Shown piece after piece: positions 25,483 to 35,556 of a DNA stretch of 64,000 nucleotides; the first letter of the stretch is position 1; each line of letters starts with the position of its first letter. This DNA is from Megaera polyxenophila. GTDB taxonomy: Bacteria > Pseudomonadota > Alphaproteobacteria > Rickettsiales > Rickettsiaceae. The stretch is from positions 806,001-870,000 of the forward strand of contig NZ_CP104166.1 in the NCBI RefSeq assembly GCF_029982035.1. The letters are read 5' to 3'. The position numbers were made by a program, and so were the translations under genes. Under the pieces are notes generated by a model. The model did not search any database and was not told where the DNA came from. It saw nothing but the letters and a program-made list of their open reading frames with translations.

Positions 25483-27015
25483 ATGGCAGAGAAAGCAATA
25501 AAAGCAGTTATTTTATCCAGAGTTTCCTCTAAAGATCAACAGGAAGGCTATTCTCTTGAAGTACAAACTGAAAGATTGGAAAAATATTGTGATCGAAAAG
25601 GATTGCATATTTTAAAGAAGTTTAAAATAGTTGAATCTTCAACTAAGGGTGATCGAAAGGAATTTATGGAAATTATCAAATTTATAAAACAGCATCGTGA
25701 GCCTATAGCATTCGTTGCCGATAAGGTAGATCGCATTCAAAGAAGCCAGAAAGAAACTCCCTTACTTGATGAATTAGTTAGAAAAGGTAAACTGGAATTA
25801 CATTTTAATAGTGAAAGTTACGTTATACATCAGGAATCTACTGCCCATGAATTAATGATGTGGGGGATGGGAGTTGTTATTGCCAAATGTCATACTGATC
25901 TCTTAAGTGAAAATGTCAAAAAAAGTTTTAAACAGAAAGTTGAGGTTCACGGGGAATGGTATGGTAGTGCACCACTTGGTTATTTGAATAAAAGAGATGA
26001 ACGCGGTAGGGGACTAATTATAGTTGATCCCATCAAGGCCCCTTTAATCACAAAAATATTTGAAGAGTACGCAACAGGAGCATATACTTTATCTGAAATG
26101 GTATTAAAAGCGAAAAGATGGGGTTTACGTAGTAAAAATGGTCATTACATAAATAAGACAGTTTTACATAGGATGATCCAGAATCCCTTCTACTATGGTG
26201 AAATGCGAGTAAAAGGCGAATTATGGCCACATCGTCATGAGGTTATTACTACTAGAGAAGTATTTAAAGCTTGCGAGGCAGTACGTATGGGATGGAATAA
26301 AAAACCCTTTCAGTATAGGGGTAAGGAATTTTTGTTTAGGGGTATATTAAAATGTGCTATTACCGGCCGGTTGGTAACTTCTGATACCAAAACTAAGAAA
26401 TATGCAAATGGTAAAGTAGCCGAGTGGACATACTTACGAACATCGGATCCTGATAATCCGGAAAAGAAGTTATGGGTTAGAGAGGATGAAATAACTAAAC
26501 AGCTTGAAGATATTTTACAAAACCTTGGAATAAGGAATCCTGATATATTAAAGCAGGTAATTGAATATTTGATGAATGTTAATGAAGGAAAAAAACATAA
26601 TTTTAATCGTGAAATTAGTGCATTAAAACAGGAACATACATCAATTCAAAATAAACTTGATAATTTAATAGATCTGGTAGCTGATGGAATTTTAACAAGG
26701 GAAGAATTTTTACATAAAAAAAATAAATTAAAAGAACGTCAATATGAATTAAGTGACTTACTCAAAAGCTACGACAGAGTAGATGATAAATTTTCAAAAA
26801 AGCTTATAGGTCTTATAAACATTAGCTCTCAAGCTTATGAAACTTTCAAGGGTTCGACAGTAAATGAAAAAAGGGAATTACTGAATTTTATATTTGCGAA
26901 CCTGGAACTAAAAGGCCGTAAGCTATGTTATACATTAGCTTTCCCGTTCTCAGAATTTGAAAAAATCAATAATTGTACCACGTGGCGGAGAGAGAGGGAT
27001 TCGAACCCTCGATAG
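25483..27015 (+). CDS. Large serine recombinase (element integrase)
   Basis: The 510-residue protein has an N-terminal resolvase domain with the catalytic Ser in ILSRVSSKDQQEGYSLEVQ and arginines in KVDRIQRS. A recombinase domain follows (GSAPLGYLNKRDERGRG, LHRMIQNPFYYGEM), then a degenerate zinc-ribbon region (FRGILKCAITGRLVTS) and a coiled coil near residues 370-430. It is intact. The last 11 codons, ending RERDSNPR, are read from the antisense strand of the tRNA-Ser 3' end. The protein therefore probably excises and integrates the element at this tRNA. Confidence 0.9.
   Translation: MAEKAIKAVILSRVSSKDQQEGYSLEVQTERLEKYCDRKGLHILKKFKIVESSTKGDRKEFMEIIKFIKQHREPIAFVADKVDRIQRSQKETPLLDELVRKGKLELHFNSESYVIHQESTAHELMMWGMGVVIAKCHTDLLSENVKKSFKQKVEVHGEWYGSAPLGYLNKRDERGRGLIIVDPIKAPLITKIFEEYATGAYTLSEMVLKAKRWGLRSKNGHYINKTVLHRMIQNPFYYGEMRVKGELWPHRHEVITTREVFKACEAVRMGWNKKPFQYRGKEFLFRGILKCAITGRLVTSDTKTKKYANGKVAEWTYLRTSDPDNPEKKLWVREDEITKQLEDILQNLGIRNPDILKQVIEYLMNVNEGKKHNFNREISALKQEHTSIQNKLDNLIDLVADGILTREEFLHKKNKLKERQYELSDLLKSYDRVDDKFSKKLIGLINISSQAYETFKGSTVNEKRELLNFIFANLELKGRKLCYTLAFPFSEFEKINNCTTWRRERDSNPR
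26977..27015. other. Probable right attachment site of the conjugative element
   Basis: The tRNA-Ser 3' end adjoins the recombinase gene, whose stop codon is supplied by tRNA sequence. Genes to the left are element-like and those to the right are core. The palindrome ACCACGTGG spans the junction at 26977-26985, and a related ACCACGTGGT occurs inside the element at 24082. The exact crossover and the other end, which lies outside the window, cannot be fixed. Confidence 0.6.
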
Positions 27016-27075
27016 AGATATGATCCCTATACTCCCTTAGCAGGGGAGCGCCTTCGGCCACTCGGCCATCTCTCC
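26983..27075 (-). tRNA. tRNA-Ser (anticodon GCU)
   Basis: The minus strand folds as a class II tRNA. The acceptor stem is GGAGAGA/TCTCTCC with encoded CCA, the T loop is GGTTCGAATCC, the anticodon stem is CTCCC/GGGAG with loop CTGCTAA (anticodon at 27039-27041), and it has the long variable arm of tRNA-Ser. It is complete although the recombinase ORF reaches into its 3' end, so integration left a whole tRNA. Confidence 0.95.
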
Positions 27076-27178
27076 ATGACATGCTAGGTATAACACTGAA
27101 TTTTTTACTTTTCCAGCTTTATTTTATTAAATAGAGCAAAATATTATAAAACATATATTCAAGTAAAACTATACAATA

Positions 27179-27610
27179 TTAAAATTTTCCAAAAGGCGGT
27201 AGTTCATGCAGACTACCTATCTTAGTAACAAGAGCAAAAGCAATAGCAACCGGATAGTCATCTGAGAGAGAAATATAAATAGAGTAATTATCTAGATAAC
27301 TAGCTGTTTTATTAAAAATTTTTGCACTTGGGGCTCCCCTCAAATCATTAAATATTGCTATTTCTTTAAAGCTCATTTTAGCTCCAATACCTAACCCAAA
27401 AGCTTTTGATATAGCTTCTTTAGCAGCAAATCTCTTGGCCAAAAACAAGCAGTGTTTTTCCTTAGTTAACTTCCAAAAATCTTTTATTTCAAGTTCATGA
27501 TAATTTCTAAGCAAAAACTGCTCTCCGAATTTTGCATACAACTTTTCTATTCTGGGTATCTGGACTATATCTGTACCAATACCTACAATAAGGCTAGGCA
27601 AATTTTGCAT
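27179..27610 (-). CDS. acpS: Holo-[acyl-carrier-protein] synthase
   Basis: The 143-residue protein has the AcpS signature: GIGTDIVQIPRIEKL with the Mg-binding Asp, and LAKRFAAKEAISKAFGLGIG with the catalytic Glu. It transfers 4'-phosphopantetheine from CoA to ACP for fatty acid synthesis. It is a typical rickettsial size and intact. It follows the pentapeptide-repeat gene on the same strand with a 31-base gap. Its carrier-protein role would also matter if a peptide synthetase is present elsewhere. Confidence 0.93.
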   Translation of the reverse strand: MQNLPSLIVGIGTDIVQIPRIEKLYAKFGEQFLLRNYHELEIKDFWKLTKEKHCLFLAKRFAAKEAISKAFGLGIGAKMSFKEIAIFNDLRGAPSAKIFNKTASYLDNYSIYISLSDDYPVAIAFALVTKIGSLHELPPFGKF

Positions 27611-27641
27611 TTTAATTTTTGATTACTATTTTAGTATATCC

Positions 27642-29384
27642 TTAATTACCAAGACCAGATACAGATACTAATTCAGCATTTTTAATATTAACATTTGTAA
27701 CAAAAGCTCTCCTAAAATCCAGATTATTTAATTTAGTTGAGCTTAAATTTGTTTCGTTTACAGTCGTTTTCTTTAAATTAGCATCAGTAATTTCTGATCC
27801 AGAAAAATCCGCCCCAGAAAAATCTGCATTGCTAAAATCCACACCCTTAAACACACAACTTATGAACTTAGAATCTACCAGTTTTGCCCCGTTCAGAAGA
27901 GAACCGTTAAAATTTATTTGCTTTACTTCAAGGCCTGAGAAATCTATGTAGGCCATGTTCAAATTTGATAAATCCCGGCTAGCCATTAATTCACCCATTG
28001 AATTATAAGAATTTAGGATCACCATATTAGCTAACCCTTTATTATTAAGTAAAATAGTACGTGACACGGGTGAATTAATTATAACCGATGCGATATTAGT
28101 TACCTCTCTAATCTGGGAATTGCTAATTGGAGAATTATTAAACACTACTTCCTCGAGATTGGAATTTATTATAGCTATTTTGTTAAGAACACTTGCTGTA
28201 AAATCCGTTCTTTTGATTTCTGATTTTAAGAAAATTGCCTTACTTAAATCTGAGTTTTTAAAGGAAGAATCTTCTACGCTATAATTTTCAAACAAAGAAT
28301 CAGATAAATTAACTTTAATAAATTCTCCCTTGCTCAAGGTGTTATTTGAAGAATGAAGATTACTCAAATTAGAATTAGAAATTTTAAAATCTTTTAAAGA
28401 AGCCTTTTCCCAATCACCATTCGTGATGGATACATTATCCATATAAGAATTAAAAATATCAGCTCCAATAAATTTTGAATTATCTAGATATGTATCCTGG
28501 ATTCTACTCGATTTCATAACTAATCCTGTAAATACCGTGTCTTTCATATTACAATTACTAATCAATATTTTATCAAATCGCACGCGCTTAAATGAAGCAT
28601 AAGGAAATAAAGAAGAGGCAAACTTTGTGCTTCCAGTAAATTTAGAATCATCCAAGATAATTTGGCTAAAATCCGCTTCCGTAAAAATACCATCTATAGA
28701 TTCAATTTCACTTAAATCTGAGGATTCAAAGCTACAATTTTGCGATGTTACACTTGTTAATTTTGCCTTCCTCATATCCACGCCAAAAAAAGCGGAATTT
28801 TTGATATTAACATTAACAAATATAGAAGATATTAAATTAGCTTTTTGAAAATTAGAATTCTCAATTATAGCATCTTGAATAGTGACTTTTGATAAATTAG
28901 CTTTATCAAACTTTGAATTTTGAATTTTAGTACCAGTAAATTCTGCCTCTTCGAAATTGCAATATGAAAAGTCTGAATCTATAAACTGTGATTTATTGAA
29001 TACAGATGCCTGAAAATCAGCCTCCGCAGCTGTAAAATTACTGAATACCACTCCTGAAAAATCACTTTCTTGAATTGTTGCTCCTTGAAAATTAACGCCA
29101 TTCAAATTGCATCCAGAAAAGTCAACTCTGGCTATTTCTGCTCCTGAAAAATCAATGCCGGATAAATCCGCCCCGGAGAGATTAACTCCTATTAATTTTA
29201 TCCCTTTTAAGTTATTTCCAAACGTATTTTTTATATCAATAATTTGCTTTTTCTGAGATCGCAAATAAATATATTCTCTTATTTTATCGTTCTCAACTTG
29301 TGACAACTGTCCCTTATTTTGAGTATTCTCATCGCTGCACGCTAGCACCAGACATAACAAAGGAAGAAAAAATAATTTTTTCAT
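27642..29384 (-). CDS. Pentapeptide-repeat lipoprotein
   Basis: From the ATG at 29384 (MKKLFFLPLLCLVLACSDEN) the protein has a lipoprotein signal with lipobox LVLAC and then about 540 residues of A(D/N)LXX-type pentapeptide repeats. Examples are GVNLSGADLSGIDFSGAEIA near the start and FSNADFSGADFSGSEITDAN near the end. Such repeats form a right-handed beta-helix. The product is probably anchored in the outer membrane facing the periplasm. The molecular role is unknown. It lies 30 bases after ntrX. Confidence 0.85.
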   Translation of the reverse strand: MKKLFFLPLLCLVLACSDENTQNKGQLSQVENDKIREYIYLRSQKKQIIDIKNTFGNNLKGIKLIGVNLSGADLSGIDFSGAEIARVDFSGCNLNGVNFQGATIQESDFSGVVFSNFTAAEADFQASVFNKSQFIDSDFSYCNFEEAEFTGTKIQNSKFDKANLSKVTIQDAIIENSNFQKANLISSIFVNVNIKNSAFFGVDMRKAKLTSVTSQNCSFESSDLSEIESIDGIFTEADFSQIILDDSKFTGSTKFASSLFPYASFKRVRFDKILISNCNMKDTVFTGLVMKSSRIQDTYLDNSKFIGADIFNSYMDNVSITNGDWEKASLKDFKISNSNLSNLHSSNNTLSKGEFIKVNLSDSLFENYSVEDSSFKNSDLSKAIFLKSEIKRTDFTASVLNKIAIINSNLEEVVFNNSPISNSQIREVTNIASVIINSPVSRTILLNNKGLANMVILNSYNSMGELMASRDLSNLNMAYIDFSGLEVKQINFNGSLLNGAKLVDSKFISCVFKGVDFSNADFSGADFSGSEITDANLKKTTVNETNLSSTKLNNLDFRRAFVTNVNIKNAELVSVSGLGN

Positions 29385-29414
29385 AAAAGGCCAATATAAT
29401 TTGTAAGTCAATAA

Positions 29415-30839
29415 TTAAACTAGATCAAGTTCCTTTTCCTGATCTGTTATTTTACTTGCCGAATGTATACTTAACATTTTTAGCTTTCTATGCAATGCAG
29501 ATCTTTCCATGCCTACAAACATGGAGGTTTTTGATATATTATTATTAAATCTATTCATTTGTGCGGACAAATATTGCCTCTCAAATACTTCCCTTGCTTC
29601 ACGCAGCGGCATAGACATCATATCTAAATTATTATCAGGTTTAGGTATATTTACACTATTGCTTATAATATCTTGCGGCAGCATGTCGGATTTTATTCTT
29701 TCTATAACTCCAGATGCCAGAGGGTTCATTATCAAGGTCCATTCAATAACATTTCTAAGCTGCCTTACATTACCTGGCCAATAATAAGCTTGCAATGCCG
29801 CTATCGCTTCATCAGAAAATTCTCTTTCTTTCAACCCAGAAAATCTAGATAATTGTTTAACAAAATATTTCACTAATAGAGGTATATCTTCTTTCCTTTC
29901 TGATAAATTCGTTACATAAAGAGGAACAACATTCAATCTGAAATATAGGTCTTGCCTAAATTTACCTTGAGCAATTTCCTCCTGCATATCTTTAGTTGAA
30001 GAAGTAATAAATCTTATATCTAATTTTACGGCCTTATTGTTTTTTATTAAACTCTGATCCTGCAAAAACTTCAGCAATTTATTTTGTATAACCATTGGCA
30101 AATCGCCGACTTCATCTATATACAAGGTGCCGTTGTGAGCTGCCTCTAAAACGCTAATTCTTTTGTCAAAAACAGTTCCTTGTTCTTGTTTCTCTTCATC
30201 ACCAAATAGTTCCTGTTGTATCTTAGTTATCGTAAGTGCAGTAGGGCTAAAAACTATAAAAGGGCCGCTTGCCTTTCTTGATTTTTTATGGATTAACCTT
30301 GCAGCCAGTTCCTTACCACTACCTCCACCTCCGTGAATCATAACTCTTCCAGAAGTTGGGGCTACTTTTTCAATCTCAGATTTGAGCTTGGTAATAACTG
30401 AAGAAGATCCTATAAGTTCTGTTTTATCAATAACTTTGGAACGCAACTCTATATTTTCCCTGCGTAATTTTGATGATTCACAGGCCCTTTTTAACAATAT
30501 TATTAACTTATCATGGGTAAATGGCTTTTCCAAATAATCATAAGCTCCCATTTTTATAGCACTTACAGCTGTCTCAATAGTACCATGACCGCTAATTACT
30601 ATGACCGGCATTAAAGGATATTGCTTTTTTATTATCTCCAAAATACCTAATCCATCAAGTTCGCTACCTTGTAGCCAAATATCCAGTATCACCGCATTTG
30701 GTACTTTTTCAGCAATTGCTTTAAATGCTTGGGTGCTATTTGCTGCAGTTCGGCTGGAAAATCCTTCGTCTCTTAAAATATCAGATATTATGTCCCTAAT
30801 ATCCATTTCATCGTCTATTACAAGCACATCTAATGCCAT
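29415..30839 (-). CDS. ntrX: NtrX-like response regulator
   Basis: I choose the ATG at 30839 (MALDVLVIDDEMDIRDIISD). Domains: a receiver domain with phospho-acceptor Asp in AVILDIWL and KPFTHDKL; an AAA+ domain with a modified Walker A (GGGGSGKELAARLIH) and Walker B GTLYIDEVGDL; and a C-terminal Fis-type HTH (SKTSMFVGMERSALHRKLK). The GAFTGA loop that contacts sigma-54 is missing, with only LFGDEEKQEQGTVFDKRI in its place. It is likely a sigma-54-independent regulator paired with NtrY, encoded just upstream. Confidence 0.92.
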   Translation of the reverse strand: MALDVLVIDDEMDIRDIISDILRDEGFSSRTAANSTQAFKAIAEKVPNAVILDIWLQGSELDGLGILEIIKKQYPLMPVIVISGHGTIETAVSAIKMGAYDYLEKPFTHDKLIILLKRACESSKLRRENIELRSKVIDKTELIGSSSVITKLKSEIEKVAPTSGRVMIHGGGGSGKELAARLIHKKSRKASGPFIVFSPTALTITKIQQELFGDEEKQEQGTVFDKRISVLEAAHNGTLYIDEVGDLPMVIQNKLLKFLQDQSLIKNNKAVKLDIRFITSSTKDMQEEIAQGKFRQDLYFRLNVVPLYVTNLSERKEDIPLLVKYFVKQLSRFSGLKEREFSDEAIAALQAYYWPGNVRQLRNVIEWTLIMNPLASGVIERIKSDMLPQDIISNSVNIPKPDNNLDMMSMPLREAREVFERQYLSAQMNRFNNNISKTSMFVGMERSALHRKLKMLSIHSASKITDQEKELDLV

Positions 30840-31027
30840 AAACCTTCCCCAAATACAAAAACAGTTTTGTTCGCTTAACTTTACTCTAGAAATATTAAAC
30901 AATTAACTATAAACAATACCTTTAAGTTATCCTTATAAAAAATATAAATCAACATAAATAATAGCATTTATGCAACATATTGTTCTAAATTTTACAAAAA
31001 AGTTAAAACATTAACAGTCTAAAAGGT

Positions 31028-32851
31028 TTATTTTAACTTAACTCTTAACTCTTTAGCATTAAAAGTTAACTTCACACATCCTCCGCCTTCTTCTCTGTTA
31101 AAAATATTTAAAGTACCAAGATGATCTTGGACAATCTTATCAACAATAGCAAGGCCAAGCCCTGTACCTTTTGCTTTAGTCGTAAAATAGGCTTTCGTTG
31201 CATTTTCTAAAACATGAGGAGAAAAACCCAAACCGTTATCTAGGACAGAAATAGCAATAAAATCTCCATCTAACATAATATGAACAGTAATTCGCTTTTG
31301 ATAGCTAATATTTTCAAGAGCATGCTCAGCATTTTGTAATAAATTAACCAAAACCCGATTTAATTGCGTACCATCACATACTAATTCAAATAATTTTACA
31401 TTCGAAAAAACTTGATACAAAATTTTATCATTGATAAGACGTCTTTCGTCAACTAGCTGATTAATAATTGAGACTATTTCATGCTTGGAAAAATCAGGGG
31501 AAGGTAATCTTGCAAAATTAACAAACTCTGAAACTATCATGCGAATTTCGTTGGAGTTTTTTAAAATATTATTAATATATTTTTCAAAAGAGTCTGGATC
31601 TTGTACTTGGTTTTTAAATTTCTTAAGTAACCTTTCTGCCCCAAGATGAATCGGGGTTAATGGATTTTTGATTTCATGCGCTACCTTTCTTGCTACATCA
31701 GACCAGGCTAGAGCTCTCTGGGCAATAAGTAAATCGCGTTGCTGACGGTCTATTTGTTTAACCATTCGGTTGAATGCTAAAGACAATATTTTTATTTCAT
31801 CTTTTTTTAACCCTTCTTCAGGGACTTGAGCAGTCAAATCACCGTTTTTTACTTTTTCTGCAGCAATTACCAATTCTCTAATTGGTTTTACGAGTTGTTC
31901 CGCAAAATGTCTTCCCCAAATAATTGCTGCTAAAAGCAAAATTATTGCTAGTAAAATAAAAATCATGGCAAATTTTACTTGCAGATCAAATATATGGCCC
32001 TTTAGCCTAAAATATTCCTGGGCTGTCCCATTTGCTCTATTAATGTGATCAATTATTTTCTCATCTATTAACCTCCCTATTAATAGATAAGTATCATTGT
32101 AATTCCTGAGTTTTATTAAAATTCTCAGCTTAGTCGGATCAGAGGAAATTTGTACCACTTCTCCTTTACTGGCTTTATCAAAAACATAAGACGGAATAGC
32201 CAAAAAAGATAAAGAAAAACTTAAAGCTGTTTGAGCTAAAATCGTATTGGTATCTTTCTTAAAAATTATTGCCTCATCAAGAGTTCTCATTTCAGCTTGT
32301 CCTGTAAGAATTTCTTGGAATAACTCAGGGTTATAAACCAGCTTATAATATAAATCGTCATAATCATCGGAAATTGAAATCGCCGTTTCTTTTAATTGCA
32401 TTATATGCTCATTTATATAAGATTCTCCAACGATAATAGATTGTTCTAGCACCCTGGAAACTTTATCGTCAAACCATGATTGCACTCCAAAATTAAAAAA
32501 ATACGTAGAAAAAACAGCAACGATAATGGTTGGTACTGCTGCACCAAAACTAAAAGCAATGATTATTCTCTTTCTTAACTTGTATGCCCTTTTTCTAGTT
32601 CTTTTAATAAAAGAAAACAAACTAGAAACCGGATTATTTAATAGCAAAATAACAAAAAGAAGAGAGCCTACCAGAATAATTAACATTAACCCAATAACAC
32701 TTACCGGATCGACTTCACTATACTGAAATTCTAGATAAACAAAAAAACTGTTAATTAAGAGAAATATTACAGCTGCAGCAATAATAGTATATGGAACATT
32801 TTTACTGTAACGGTGTTTAACTATACTTTGCCAAAATTTTTTTAAAAACAT
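31028..32851 (-). CDS. ntrY: NtrY-like sensor histidine kinase
   Basis: The 607-residue inner-membrane kinase has three N-terminal membrane segments, a periplasmic sensor part, a fourth membrane segment (MIFILLAIILLLAAIIWG), a HAMP region (LVKPIRELVIAAEKVKNGDL), an H-box DVARKVAHEIKNPLTP (His near residue 393), and an ATPase domain with LLQNAEHAL (N box) and GTGLGLAIVDKI (G box). In other alphaproteobacteria NtrY-NtrX respond to nitrogen or redox state. It lies upstream of ntrX and downstream of the fis-like gene on the same strand. Confidence 0.93.
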   Translation of the reverse strand: MFLKKFWQSIVKHRYSKNVPYTIIAAAVIFLLINSFFVYLEFQYSEVDPVSVIGLMLIILVGSLLFVILLLNNPVSSLFSFIKRTRKRAYKLRKRIIIAFSFGAAVPTIIVAVFSTYFFNFGVQSWFDDKVSRVLEQSIIVGESYINEHIMQLKETAISISDDYDDLYYKLVYNPELFQEILTGQAEMRTLDEAIIFKKDTNTILAQTALSFSLSFLAIPSYVFDKASKGEVVQISSDPTKLRILIKLRNYNDTYLLIGRLIDEKIIDHINRANGTAQEYFRLKGHIFDLQVKFAMIFILLAIILLLAAIIWGRHFAEQLVKPIRELVIAAEKVKNGDLTAQVPEEGLKKDEIKILSLAFNRMVKQIDRQQRDLLIAQRALAWSDVARKVAHEIKNPLTPIHLGAERLLKKFKNQVQDPDSFEKYINNILKNSNEIRMIVSEFVNFARLPSPDFSKHEIVSIINQLVDERRLINDKILYQVFSNVKLFELVCDGTQLNRVLVNLLQNAEHALENISYQKRITVHIMLDGDFIAISVLDNGLGFSPHVLENATKAYFTTKAKGTGLGLAIVDKIVQDHLGTLNIFNREEGGGCVKLTFNAKELRVKLK

Positions 32852-32885
32852 ATATCAAACACCTAAAATTAGCAAATATCTTATG

Positions 32886-33128
32886 TTATAGCCCCAGCTC
32901 CTTCATTTTTTTTCTCAAAGTATTTCTATTAATACCTAATATCTTAGAAGCTTTGATTTGAACACCATTTGTATGGCTAATAGTTTTTCTAATAAGAGCT
33001 CTTTCAACTTCTCTTACCACTCTTTCGTATAAACCGGTCTCAGGAGATTTGCCTTCGTGCATTTCAAAAAATTTATCGATTTTTACTTCAATCGCATCAA
33101 TGATCGACTTATATTCCCTATCTCTCAT
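32886..33128 (-). CDS. Fis-like DNA-binding protein
   Basis: The 80-residue protein ends in a Fis/NtrC-type HTH: ERALIRKTISHTNGVQIKAS and KILGINRNTLRKKMKEL. It lies 15 bases downstream of dus, the same gene pair as the dusB-fis operon of gammaproteobacteria. It is probably a nucleoid-associated or local regulator. NtrY and NtrX follow on the same strand. Confidence 0.85.
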   Translation of the reverse strand: MRDREYKSIIDAIEVKIDKFFEMHEGKSPETGLYERVVREVERALIRKTISHTNGVQIKASKILGINRNTLRKKMKELGL

Positions 33129-33143
33129 AAAAATAACTTAGTG

Positions 33144-34166
33144 TTAAATAGAACTATAAAATTCTTGAATTTTTTCTTTTACCACATCGGCATTGACAGT
33201 CCGATTAATAAAAGCCCTAAACTCGCTAGAATTGGGGAGTCCACTACTATACCAACCCAAATGCTTTCTAGCCAGTTTTACTCCAGCATCCATACCATAG
33301 TAATTTATCATATCATCATAATGATTTAAGACAATTACTAGCTGCTCTTTTAGGGGCGGATCAGGTAATTTTTTGCCAGTTTTTAAAAAATGGGCAACCT
33401 GTGAAATAAGCCATGGTTTGCCGTAAGCACCTCGCCCGATCATTATACCGTCAGCGCCAGATTTATTTAGAGCTTCTTTAGCAGAATCGAAACACACTAT
33501 ATCACCATTCGCCACCACAGGAATTTTTATTGATTTTTTTACGTAAGATATAAATTCCCAATCTGCTTTTCCTGAGTAAAACTGACATCTGGTCCTACCG
33601 TGTACCGTGACCATTTTTATACCGGCATCCTCGGCTATTTTTGCAATAATGGGAGCATTTTTTGTATTATCATCCCATCCGGTTCTCATTTTCAGAGTAA
33701 CCGGAATTTTTACCGCTTTCACTGTAGAATACAATATTTCAGCTGCTAATTTTTCATCTTTCATCAAAGCTGAACCGGAATATCCACCTACAACTTTCTT
33801 TGCAGGACAACCGAAATTTAAGTCAATGATTTTAGCACCCATGTCCTCATTCATTCTAGCAGAATCGGCTATAACCTTAGGCTCACAACCAGCCAACTGA
33901 ACACAAGCACCAGTTGCATCATCATGCAATATAGCAGATTTCTTCATGGATTGGTGAGATTGGACAATCATAGCCCTACTTGCTATCATTTCCGAAACAA
34001 CAAGACCAGCACCAAAGTGTTTAACTAATTTCCTATACGGCAAGTCAGTCACTCCGGACATTGGAGCAAGTATTACTGGACTTGATAACTCAATATTGTC
34101 AATATAAATTGTCACTTCTAATTTTATTTTCGGAAAAAACTCAATCTTATAGCATAGGTAAAGCAT
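33144..34166 (-). CDS. dusB: tRNA-dihydrouridine synthase (DusB type)
   Basis: The FMN-dependent TIM-barrel enzyme has SPVILAPMSGVTDLPYR, then NFGCPAKKVVGGYSGSALM with the catalytic Cys, MRTGWDDNTKNAP, TVHGRTRCQFYSG and ANGDIVCFDSAKEAL with GIMIGRGAYGKPW. It reduces uridines in the tRNA D-loop. At 340 residues it may start a few codons late: the reading from 34166 has an atypical extension (MLYLCYKIEFFPK) and a start nearer the ELSSPVILAP segment is possible. The gene is intact. Confidence 0.92.
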   Translation of the reverse strand: MLYLCYKIEFFPKIKLEVTIYIDNIELSSPVILAPMSGVTDLPYRKLVKHFGAGLVVSEMIASRAMIVQSHQSMKKSAILHDDATGACVQLAGCEPKVIADSARMNEDMGAKIIDLNFGCPAKKVVGGYSGSALMKDEKLAAEILYSTVKAVKIPVTLKMRTGWDDNTKNAPIIAKIAEDAGIKMVTVHGRTRCQFYSGKADWEFISYVKKSIKIPVVANGDIVCFDSAKEALNKSGADGIMIGRGAYGKPWLISQVAHFLKTGKKLPDPPLKEQLVIVLNHYDDMINYYGMDAGVKLARKHLGWYSSGLPNSSEFRAFINRTVNADVVKEKIQEFYSSI

Positions 34167-35556
34167 AAAATCATCAAATAATTCACCCCTTTGTTAAGAA
34201 ATAAAATCAGATAGACCAATCGCTTGGCATTATTATAGGAAACACTGGAGTTTATCAAATTGATAAAAAATAAAACCATTATGAATAAACAAACAATATT
34301 AATTACTGGAGCTACCAGTGGCCTTGGCTATGAGATCGCTATGCAATATGCCACGCCACATGTTAGATTAATACTAGTCGGAAGAAACGTTTATCAGCTA
34401 AATAAAATAGCTAATTTATGCAACCTCAGAGGAGCTCAAACTCATCTACTTGCCCTAGATATAAGAGAGAAAAAAGCACTAACCGACCATTTAACAGATT
34501 TTTGTAACCAATACGGAATTGATATACCCCAGTTCGGGATAAGGATTGCATAAATATATAGTAGATACAAGGGTTGCAAGATGGTGATGCCTGTGATAAA
34601 GCTCTTTTTTAACAAAAAATGGCAACCACAGGCATGAAAAAAGATATCACGGAATTGTACAGCTTTATAGATGATTTTTGCCAAATTTACTCTGGTTACG
34701 AAAAAAAGCAATTATTACCTGGCAATAAACAGCGAAATCGCTTATGTAGTATGAGCTTGAGCGAGATTATGACGATCATGGTAATGTATCATACGTCTCA
34801 TGCAAAGAACTTTAAATATTTTTACAAAACTTGTATAGAGTATATCCACAAAAACGATTTTCCGAATGCCTTAAGTTATAACCGTTTTGTAGAACTAATG
34901 TCTAGATTATTTTTACCGTTTAATATACTTTTGCATATGTTATTTGGCGAAGAAACTGGCACATATTTTATGGATACTACCGCAATCAAAATCTGCCACA
35001 ATAAAAGACGCTATAGGAATAAAACATTTGCTGGGCTTGCCAAGCAAGGCAAATCATCTATGGGCTTTTTTTATGGGTTTAAATTACATTTAGTGATCAA
35101 CGAAAAAGGTGAATTTATCGCGCTAAAAATGACTAAGGGAAACGTAGATGATAGAGTTCCTGTGCTTGATCTAACAACGGATTTAACTGGTTTTATATAC
35201 GCCGACAAAGGTTATATTAAGCAAAATCTATTCATTAATTTATATGAAAGAGGATTGAAAATGGTGCATGGAATTAAAAAGAATATGCCAAATAAATTAA
35301 TGGATTTAAACGAAAAAATCTTACTACGCAAACGAAATATAATTGAAACTGTATTTGATTATTTAAAAAAAAATATAATTGAAACTGTATTTTTGATTAA
35401 AAAACAAGATAAGCCACCTATCGGTGGCAGCTTAAAAGAAGATACTCTTGACCGATAAATATTTATGGAGGATTATAATACTGGTATTTGATTTGTTTTA
35501 ACTTGAGTTATAAAGACTGAATGTTAGACATACATAAGATAATATATAATTGAGTT

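Noticed and set aside
26977..26985. ACCACGTGG palindrome as a proven recombinase core
   Set aside because: It overlaps the tRNA CCA end and such a short match to 24082 may be chance. It is noted only as part of the junction.
26983..27015. The C-terminal RERDSNPR of the recombinase as a protein motif
   Set aside because: It is the antisense translation of the tRNA-Ser T arm and acceptor stem, a known artefact pattern. I treat it as an integration mark.
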